The notes under the pieces are model-generated. The model searched no databases. It saw nothing but the letters and a program-made list of their open reading frames with translations, and was not told where the DNA came from. Positions 57,925-64,000 of a DNA stretch of 64,000 nucleotides are shown here, piece by piece (positions within the stretch are counted from its first letter, which is position 1; every line of letters begins with the position of its first letter). The stretch comes from Bacillota bacterium (GTDB taxonomy: Bacteria > Bacillota > Clostridia > Oscillospirales > Ruminococcaceae): NCBI GenBank assembly GCA_023396225.1, contig JAEWWT010000024.1, positions 62,001 through 126,000 of the forward strand, given 5' to 3'. The position numbers and the translations under genes are program-made.

Positions 57925-58500
57925 TTAATTTCTAAACTTGATTCCTTCATTAACATCCATACTGTCTATTATTGCAAGTGATTCAAGCTTTACACCCGTG
58001 TCACGAATAATTTTACCGCCAACCTGGAATCCCTTTTCAATTACAATACCTGCGCCGACAAGTTCAGCACCTGAAGCATTCACTATATTGATAAGTCCCA
58101 TAAGAGCACAGCCGTTTGCAAGGAAGTCATCTATGATAAGAATTTTATCTTCTTTACTAAGGAATTTTTTTGAAACAATTACATCATAGGTTACGCCTTT
58201 TGTATATGATGTAACAGGAGCAGTGAGAACTTCACCTTCGATATTCTTACTTTGAGTTTTCTTTGCAAAAATAACAGGACAGCTGAATTCCTGTGCTGCA
58301 ATACAAGCAATGCCTATTCCTGAGGCTTCAATTGTAAGTATTTTGTTGATTTCACAGTCGTTAAATCTTCTTTTAAATTCTTTACCGATTTCTGCAAACA
58401 GCTTAACATCCATCTGGTGGTTTAAAAAGCTGTCTACCTTTAATACGTTTCCTTCTTTTACAATGCCATCTTCAAGAATTCTCTGCTTTAGTATATCCAT
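57925..58500 (-). CDS. xpt: Xanthine phosphoribosyltransferase
   Basis: Xpt converts xanthine plus PRPP to XMP in purine salvage. The 191-residue product has the normal length. Family marks are the N-terminal LKQRILEDG, ILTIEASGIGIA (about 62-73), the PRPP-binding ILIIDDFLANG (about 125-135), and the C-terminal IGKAL-free tail with the typical VKLESLAII. ATG 58500 fits family N-termini, but the strong GGAAGGAG lies about 30 bp upstream with a small hairpin between, so the true start may be earlier or bridged. No canonical purine riboswitch is seen upstream. Confidence 0.9.
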   Translation of the reverse strand: MDILKQRILEDGIVKEGNVLKVDSFLNHQMDVKLFAEIGKEFKRRFNDCEINKILTIEASGIGIACIAAQEFSCPVIFAKKTQSKNIEGEVLTAPVTSYTKGVTYDVIVSKKFLSKEDKILIIDDFLANGCALMGLINIVNASGAELVGAGIVIEKGFQVGGKIIRDTGVKLESLAIIDSMDVNEGIKFRN

Positions 58501-58580
58501 TTTCTCAATACATCTCAGAGTTTGAGACATTCTCCTTCCGTTATTCAAATATGTGTTTATGTACGAAAAGACAGTATAAA

Positions 58581-58629
58581 ACGATGTACTAAATTGAAAT
58601 GTTTCAAATATTGGTGACAAGCACATCGT
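58581..58629 (-). promoter_or_regulatory. Unassigned structured leader upstream of xpt
   Basis: ACGATGT pairs with ACATCGT around a 35-base interior that contains the palindrome TTGAAA-TG-TTTCAA; on the minus strand it is followed by TTTTATA. It has no match to the purine riboswitch core by eye. Confidence 0.4.
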
Positions 58630-58824
58630 AAAGCTCACACATTAATTATTATAAATCAATATCTTGTAAAATTCAATTGTAAAACGTGTAAATCATTTAT
58701 CATGTAATTGTACATTTTAAAGGTATTATGACTAAAATCTTTAAATTAAAATCGTTAAATACATATATTTTACAAATAAAACATAATTATACAAAAAACA
58801 ACAATAAGCAAACAATTAAAATTA
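58630..58824. other. AT-rich region between xpt and sigK
   Basis: No gene is seen. Very AT-rich DNA with tracts of A and T. The xpt promoter should lie here, but no consensus pair was assigned. Confidence 0.4.
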
Positions 58825-58867
58825 AAGCCAGCATTATCTGGGCAGGTAATCCAGAATAGGCTGGCTT
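58825..58867 (-). terminator. Intrinsic terminator after sigK
   Basis: AAGCCAGC / GCTGGCTT stem with further pairing in the loop, followed on the minus strand by TTAATTTTAATT. Confidence 0.8.
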
Positions 58868-58882
58868 AAATATTTAAAGTGT

Positions 58883-59587
58883 TTAGTTATTTATAAGCGG
58901 TGTCCGATCATATTTCTTTCTAAGTGTCTGGAGAGCTTTTTTTTCAATTCTTGATACATATGATCTTGAAATATTAAGTTTTTTGGCAACTTCCCTCTGG
59001 GTAAGAGGCTTATGTCCGAGAAGTCCGTAACGCTGAATAATAATTTCAAGTTCACGCTTGTCAAGACATTCATAAATAAAGTCATAAAGTTGTTTGGACT
59101 TTATTCTTATATCGATCTGATCAACAAGGTCATCATCAGTTGTTATAATATCCATAAGTGTTAGTTGATTGCCGTCCTTGTCGGTATCTATTGGTTCGTC
59201 TATATAAATATCACCGGCAGATTTCTTTGCAGAACGAAAGTGCATGAGAATTTCATTTTCAATGCATCTTGAGGCATAGGTAGCAAATCTGGTTCCCTTT
59301 GTGTTATCAAAGGAGGATACAGCCTTTATCAGACCAATTGTTCCAATTGAAATAAGATTTTCCTGATCCTTTGAAGCGGAATAATATTTCTTGATTATAT
59401 GTGCAACAAGACGCAGGTTGTGCTCAATAAGAAGGTTTTTAGCCTGCTTGTCACCTGTAGACATTCTTTCAAAATACTCATTCTCCTGCTTTTCTGTCAG
59501 AGGTTTCGGAAACACCCCGTTGTTTTCAAGATGAAGTGCAAAGAAAAGTAAATTATTAAGCGCAAGGTTTATGAGTTCGGTAAACAT
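58883..59587 (-). CDS. sigK: RNA polymerase sporulation sigma factor K
   Basis: Sigma-K directs late mother-cell transcription during sporulation. The 234-residue protein has a short hydrophobic N-terminal stretch like a pro-sequence (LINLALNNLLFFALHL). Region 2 follows (LLIEHNLRLVAHIIKKYY, ENLISIGTIGLIKAV and GTRFATYASRCIENEILMHFR), then region 4 (PLTQREVAKKLNISRSYVSRIEKKAL). The order and wording match B. subtilis SigK more than SigE. The gene is continuous, not split by a skin element. ATG 59587 has GGGGTG upstream. SigE is the main alternative. Confidence 0.87.
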   Translation of the reverse strand: MFTELINLALNNLLFFALHLENNGVFPKPLTEKQENEYFERMSTGDKQAKNLLIEHNLRLVAHIIKKYYSASKDQENLISIGTIGLIKAVSSFDNTKGTRFATYASRCIENEILMHFRSAKKSAGDIYIDEPIDTDKDGNQLTLMDIITTDDDLVDQIDIRIKSKQLYDFIYECLDKRELEIIIQRYGLLGHKPLTQREVAKKLNISRSYVSRIEKKALQTLRKKYDRTPLINN

Positions 59588-59683
59588 TTTCACACCCCGT
59601 TTCATATAGGTACAGCTTCGGTTGTATACTATATTTATGAAGTGATGGAATTGTCCTATTCTTATAAAATGATTACAAAAAGA

Positions 59684-59708
59684 AATCCTGTGCAGAATAC
59701 ACAGGATT
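59684..59708 (-). terminator. Intrinsic terminator after the LTA-synthase-like gene
   Basis: AATCCTGTG / CACAGGATT stem, followed on the minus strand by TCTTTTTG. Confidence 0.85.
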
Positions 59709-59756
59709 ATAATTTATTATTTAAGGAAACAAGTGTCAATATAATTAGATGCTAAG

Positions 59757-61709
59757 TTAACTTATCTGAACAGAATTGCTCCAACTCAGAATAACCTTGT
59801 CGCTGCCTTCCTGAACAACTGAAACAGCGTCACCCATATCAACATTTTTAGCAGGAATGCAGAGCTGATTGCCGCTTAGGTAAATAGTATCTAGATCATT
59901 TCCGTTTATAGCAATTTTGCTCCACTCAGTGAAATTTTCACCATAAACAATAAAGTAGTCATTTGAGAAACTGTAGTTATCTATAGTAACATCGTCAATG
60001 CCAAGTTTTGTTTTTACCTGAGGGAAAGGATTTTCTTCGCCATATACATATTGATTGCCGTAAAGCATATCATATTGCAGGCTGTGCAGGTCTTCGCTGT
60101 AATCAGGATTCTCTGAACATGAATTATGGAAGTTAGTAAGAATTCCGCCGTTGATGTCAAGTATATCAAAAAGATGTGCAGTAAGCTGGAATGAATTAAG
60201 ATCCTTATGCTTGACTGGCATGCTGAAATTACTCCAGATAACGTATTCAGTCTGAAATACATTTGAACCGTCAAGATCCTCGTTTGTTATCTCAAGGTTA
60301 GGAAGATGGTCACCGTAAAGTACCACTACCACAGGTTCATCGTAATTTTCAAGTTCTGAAATGAGATTCTTAATAAAGTCATCCGTTCCTTTTACCTGGT
60401 TAGCATAATAATCAAGAGCAGTCTGCTTATTTTCTTTATATCCGCTTGTAGAAATAGCCTGTGTATCGTCAATAACTTCATCAGGATACTTACCATGCGC
60501 CTGAACAGATACTGTAAACACAAAATCACGTTCATCTGTGGAATCCATTGCCTTAAGGATTTCTCCTGAAAGCACGTCATCCTCAGCCCAGTTATTTGCG
60601 TTATAATTAACATTCTGCATATATTCAAGTGATGTGAATGTATCAAAACCAAGGTTGGAATATACCTGATTACGATCATAGAATGTTGCATCATTGTTAT
60701 GTATTGCATGTGTTGAGTAATCAAGATTTTTTAAATAGTAGCAAATGCTTTCAGATGTTGTATCCTTTAAAATGGTCTTATAAGGATATTCGCTTGAGCC
60801 AAAGTAATCAAGACTCATTCCAGATAAAATTTCAAATTCTGTATTAGCAGTACCAGCACCGATTGAAGGAACAGTTACATATCCTGAACTGTAATTCTCT
60901 CTGAGATCAGAAAATTCAGGATTTGGATTTTCACTGTATGTAACGTTTTTCAAGGTATTCATGTCTATAAAAGATTCAAGCTGAACCATTACTATATTAG
61001 GACGAAAATATTTGTTTCTTCCATTTTTGGTTATTTTAGAAATAATGTTATCAATATTTTCCCCAGAGTAATTTTCAGGCTCTTTTATACCCCTGTCAAT
61101 AATACTGTTAGAAAAACAATAAGCAAAACCGTAATCTTCATATGCCTGAGCTATATTAGGAAAGCTTGTTTCGAGAGCGTCAGCTTGAACGCTTATACTG
61201 GTAACAACTGCAATTGAAACGCCTACACCTGCAATTGAAGCAATTGTTTTGACATAATGGAGCTGAGCTGTTACTTTAGGACACTTTATAAAGAATATTA
61301 TCATTCCTGTTATTACAGCAACAATACCAACTATTATAAGTGCAATTTCAAAGTTATTCAGATATACTTTTACAATCTGTGAAACTGATGAAAAGATTTC
61401 AAGGTCAACAGCTGAAAACGGAGTAGTCCTGAATCCGAGTACTATACAATTGATTATTCCGCAAGTGAGCCATAAAAGACTTATAAGTGAAAGAAAAAAC
61501 ATTCTTTTCTTAAATATAAGTACAATCATAAGTGTAAACATGATTATCATTGCATTGTAAGCAAACATCAATGGTGAACGAATTATATAACTACACGCTT
61601 CTAACAGACTTCTTCTGCTCAATGACTCAACTGTAAAGTCAAGCAAAAGCGACAGAACTGCACAAACAGCAACAGGTTGTTTATCGATTACTTTAACTAT
61701 CTTGTTCAT
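59757..61709 (-). CDS. LTA synthase/sulfatase-family membrane enzyme
   Basis: This 650-residue enzyme has five membrane helices (about 10-170) and an extracellular sulfatase-fold domain related to lipoteichoic acid synthase LtaS. The catalytic threonine is in GAGTANTEFEILSG (about residue 283), and metal or phosphate contacts include VQLESFIDM, HAIHNNDATFYDR, VSVQAHGKY and YGDHLPNLE. A C-terminal extension (about 565-650, DNYSFSNDYFIVYGENFT) looks like an immunoglobulin/TIG-type beta domain. Glycerol-phosphate transfer to a glycolipid is the usual activity. It stands alone, with its own terminator. Confidence 0.9.
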   Translation of the reverse strand: MNKIVKVIDKQPVAVCAVLSLLLDFTVESLSRRSLLEACSYIIRSPLMFAYNAMIIMFTLMIVLIFKKRMFFLSLISLLWLTCGIINCIVLGFRTTPFSAVDLEIFSSVSQIVKVYLNNFEIALIIVGIVAVITGMIIFFIKCPKVTAQLHYVKTIASIAGVGVSIAVVTSISVQADALETSFPNIAQAYEDYGFAYCFSNSIIDRGIKEPENYSGENIDNIISKITKNGRNKYFRPNIVMVQLESFIDMNTLKNVTYSENPNPEFSDLRENYSSGYVTVPSIGAGTANTEFEILSGMSLDYFGSSEYPYKTILKDTTSESICYYLKNLDYSTHAIHNNDATFYDRNQVYSNLGFDTFTSLEYMQNVNYNANNWAEDDVLSGEILKAMDSTDERDFVFTVSVQAHGKYPDEVIDDTQAISTSGYKENKQTALDYYANQVKGTDDFIKNLISELENYDEPVVVVLYGDHLPNLEITNEDLDGSNVFQTEYVIWSNFSMPVKHKDLNSFQLTAHLFDILDINGGILTNFHNSCSENPDYSEDLHSLQYDMLYGNQYVYGEENPFPQVKTKLGIDDVTIDNYSFSNDYFIVYGENFTEWSKIAINGNDLDTIYLSGNQLCIPAKNVDMGDAVSVVQEGSDKVILSWSNSVQIS

Positions 61710-61916
61710 AATATTTCAAACCCGGAGGGGAGTTCTCCTTTCATATATTTCCTTATGTTGATATATTTTAGCACATTGATATGCTTGTTACAATAGCAAC
61801 ATCACACAATCTTTTTATAAAAAAAGCACATTTGCTTGTAAAAACAACAAAAATGTAGCCATACATTTGTTACACAATAAACAAAATTGTTACTACTTCG
61901 TAACTATTAATAAAAA

Positions 61917-61950
61917 TATACTGACAAGCATTGTAATCGTTGTCAGTATA
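61917..61950 (-). terminator. Intrinsic terminator after the lipase-like gene
   Basis: ATACTGACAA / TTGTCAGTAT stem with a 12-base loop, followed on the minus strand by ATTTTTATT. Confidence 0.8.
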
Positions 61951-61965
61951 TTTATTAAATATAAG

Positions 61966-63393
61966 TTAAAAACCCATTTCCTTTAGTTCGGAAACAATCT
62001 GAACATATTTTTCTCTTGGGTCAAAGCCCTTGAAGTCTTCTCTTTTAAGGTCAATAGTATCTCCGTGAGAAATACCCCTTGTATATTTTGATTCAAAAAT
62101 GCCTTTGAAATTTCCCCATTTAGCTGAATCAACGGTAACAAGCCCATCGTTACGTCCGTATTTTTTTATTATCAGATATGAAATAGCAAGAATATCAAAG
62201 CTGAACATGTTTTTCATAACGGATGAATAGCTCTGATAGTAAACATCAGGGGAGTCGGGGACTTCTTTGTTGAATTCTATTGCGTAGGAGGATGCAAACT
62301 GGTGACAGGCAGTATAAAAATCAGGATTTTTGTCACCTATACTTTTGAAACGCTTGTCAAAAAAATTTGCAACCTTTCGGTAAAACTTGTCTGAAATATG
62401 TTTTTCGGCCTCATCGGAAAGATATGAGCCTCTGTGCGGAGTGCCGATAGTCGTAATACTTGCTATGTATTTGTCCATTCCAAGCTTACTTGCCGCATAT
62501 CTGGAATCAAGTCCGCCTTTTGAATGAGCAATAATGTTTACCTTTTCACAGCCGGTTTTATCCATAATCTCAAGGATTTTTTCTTTTATTTCTTCGGCAT
62601 TGTTTATAACAGTTCCGCACGCTTCCTGATTGCCATAGTAGACCGTTGCACCGTTTCTTATAAGTTCTCTCGGTATTCTTCCCCAATAATTGAAGTATCT
62701 GAAATCCTTGAAACCTATTCCGTGAACCATGAGCAAAGGATATTTTGTACTGCAAAGCTGGGATTCCGCGCGTTGAAGATTGCAGGCTTCCTTGTTTTCC
62801 TCAAAATCATATTCGCTTTCCGCAATTTTATAAAGGTAACAGAATACAAAAATATTTACTATAGGAACAGGGAGGAGCAAAAAGCATATTATACGTTTTA
62901 CTATTACAAGACGTTTGCAGCATGCTATTATTCTGATAAGTCCGTTCAATCCCAGACAGAACATAATAACCAGAGTTAAAACAGAATCGGTAATAATGCT
63001 CCATAGGGATAAATTCCAAAAGTCGTATCTGAAAGCAAATATGTAGAAAATAACTTGAATAACTGTTGAAAATGCCATATATTTAACTAGGCATTTCCCT
63101 CCGTAAATTGCCCTTACCCTGAGTCCGCTTATTAGCTTTTTGGTATAAGGCTTGATGTTTATCCTAATCAGCCAGTAAAGTGCGGCACAGGACAGGATTA
63201 CTGTAACTGCAATGCATTGCCACAATGCTGTACCTGTATCATACAGTAGTATAAACAGTGAAGTAAGGCACAAAAAGCTATGCGGAATTAGAACTGTGCC
63301 AATAAGCATGCCAACTTTATTTGTCAGAAAACTCGAGAAAATATCAAGAATAAGAAAGGCAGTACAGATGATAAATATAGCTGTGGTTATCAT
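61966..63393 (-). CDS. Membrane-anchored lipase-like alpha/beta hydrolase
   Basis: This 475-residue protein has about six membrane segments in the first 200 residues, then a cytoplasmic or surface alpha/beta hydrolase domain. The lipase signs are LLMVHGIGFKDFRYFNYWG (about 215-233), the nucleophile elbow AHSKGG (Ser about 288), TTIGTPHRGS (about 312-321), and a C-terminal GISHGD with the likely catalytic His. NDGLVTVDSAKWG supplies the usual Asp region. GGAGG lies 6 bp before the ATG. It resembles triacylglycerol lipase/esterase families; the substrate is unknown. Confidence 0.85.
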   Translation of the reverse strand: MITTAIFIICTAFLILDIFSSFLTNKVGMLIGTVLIPHSFLCLTSLFILLYDTGTALWQCIAVTVILSCAALYWLIRINIKPYTKKLISGLRVRAIYGGKCLVKYMAFSTVIQVIFYIFAFRYDFWNLSLWSIITDSVLTLVIMFCLGLNGLIRIIACCKRLVIVKRIICFLLLPVPIVNIFVFCYLYKIAESEYDFEENKEACNLQRAESQLCSTKYPLLMVHGIGFKDFRYFNYWGRIPRELIRNGATVYYGNQEACGTVINNAEEIKEKILEIMDKTGCEKVNIIAHSKGGLDSRYAASKLGMDKYIASITTIGTPHRGSYLSDEAEKHISDKFYRKVANFFDKRFKSIGDKNPDFYTACHQFASSYAIEFNKEVPDSPDVYYQSYSSVMKNMFSFDILAISYLIIKKYGRNDGLVTVDSAKWGNFKGIFESKYTRGISHGDTIDLKREDFKGFDPREKYVQIVSELKEMGF

Positions 63394-63601
63394 TTCAGGC
63401 CTCCGTTTTCAAATTATATTAGTAAATAAATGTTCTATATGATTTATACTTGTTTAACCACTATATTATATACCGTTTACTATGTAATTACAATATATTT
63501 TAAATATTTTTCTGGGTAAAGTATAAATATATGTTTTTCTTGTGGTAATTTAAATTAAAGTATGATATAATTATTTTGATTTATTTTCTGAGGTGAGATT
63601 A

Positions 63602-64000
63602 TTGAGTTATGCAGATAAAGTATTTGTTGAAAATATAAATGACATTTTAACCAACGGCACATGGGACAAAGACCTTGAAGTGCGACCTAAATGGGATGAC
63701 GGAACACCCGCGCATACAATTAAGAAGTTTGGACTTGTGAACAGATATGATCTTTCAAAAGAATTTCCGATTATGACTTTGCGCCGTACTTTTCTGAAAA
63801 CAGCATACAAGGAATTATTATGGATATGGCAGAAAAAATCCAACAATATCAATGACCTTGATGCTCATATATGGGACAGCTGGGCAGATGAAAACGGATC
63901 TATTGGAAAAGCATATGGTTACCAGCTTGGTGTTAAACATAAATATGCAGAGGGTGAGTTTGATCAGGTTGACAGAGTATTGTATGACCTGAAACATAAT
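63602..64000 (+). CDS. thyA: Thymidylate synthase (ThyA, Bacillus ThyA/phi3T type), cut by window edge
   Basis: ThyA methylates dUMP to dTMP using methylene-tetrahydrofolate. The first 133 codons are present, up to the right edge. They match the B. subtilis thyA type rather than E. coli type: KWDDGTPAHTIKKFGL, LWIWQKKSNNINDLDAHIWDSW (read as LWIWQKKSNNINDLD) and AYGYQLG. The catalytic cysteine lies beyond the edge. TTG 63602 was chosen because GAGGTGA lies about 6 bp upstream. Its 3' neighbour (often dfrA) is not visible. Confidence 0.92.
   Translation, partial: MSYADKVFVENINDILTNGTWDKDLEVRPKWDDGTPAHTIKKFGLVNRYDLSKEFPIMTLRRTFLKTAYKELLWIWQKKSNNINDLDAHIWDSWADENGSIGKAYGYQLGVKHKYAEGEFDQVDRVLYDLKHN

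Noticed and set aside
58501..58640. Purine riboswitch upstream of xpt
   Set aside because: The conserved core and the three-stem spacing could not be found; the hairpin present has only about 35 nt inside its outer stem.
58883..59587. A skin-type interruption of sigK
   Set aside because: The sigK frame is continuous with regions 2 and 4 both present.

Overview
The window is a low-GC Gram-positive chromosome segment, most likely from an endospore-forming or spore-lineage Clostridium-class bacterium near Ruminococcus/Oscillospiraceae. The evidence is sporulation genes (spoIIR, spoVT, spoVG, an uninterrupted sigK, a sigma-H-like factor), Gram-positive type genes (addB, rqcH, cdaA/cdaR, trmK, a ThyA of the Bacillus subtilis thyA type), AT-rich intergenic DNA, AAGGAGG-type ribosome binding sites and frequent TTG starts. 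The genus is inference. No rRNA operon or CRISPR array was seen, and the only tRNA-like sequence looks degenerate.

Layout. 1-8.9 kb: a minus-strand run of DNA repair and RNA/translation quality genes (addB cut by the left edge, mpg, rqcH, flavodoxin-ferredoxin, rlmA, nif3-like, trmK, DUF1858). 8.9-17 kb: a 112-bp inverted-repeat element, a rhomboid-like protein, a zinc-ribbon protein, a tRNA-like remnant, a sigma-H-like factor, MATE exporter, lone fumarase beta subunit with a DivIVA-like protein, spoIIR, a DUF4097 protein and DUF1540. 17-27.5 kb, mostly plus strand: cca, pepF, spoVT, pyrG (minus), gtrA-like, and a heterodimeric ABC exporter. 27.5-40.4 kb: a CPBP protease with a Q/N/Y repeat region coupled to lexA, then murC, spoVG, a Nudix hydrolase, yfhO-like, fabV, a D,D-carboxypeptidase, pheA, ispD and ispF.

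40.5-46.7 kb holds the main discovery. A class V aminotransferase (cysteine desulfurase family) gene, next to a DUF3343 Se/S-carrier-like gene, is split in frame by a compact 4,800-bp element. The element carries a large serine recombinase at its right end, a small ORF before it, and a divergent three-gene ABC-2 transporter operon. That operon has a consensus promoter, a 9-codon leader peptide and an intrinsic terminator in its leader, which looks like an attenuation device. The junctions share a TT dinucleotide exactly 4,800 bp apart. Swapping arms about that TT gives a symmetric 54-bp putative attP and a near-palindromic putative attB, and excision would rebuild a 389-residue open frame. The arrangement resembles skin-type intervening elements, but in a new target gene and with transporter cargo; sigK itself is intact at 59 kb.

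46.8-64 kb: cdaA-cdaR (c-di-AMP synthesis), a COG2509 flavoprotein, trpB under a tryptophan-type T-box followed by a short ORF ending in Trp-stop, a VOC protein, a nucleoside ABC importer next to xpt (purine salvage), sigK, an LTA-synthase-like enzyme, a membrane lipase-like hydrolase, and thyA cut by the right edge.

All functional names come from reading motifs by eye; no database search was run. Start codons were moved from the longest frame wherever a better-placed ribosome binding site was visible.
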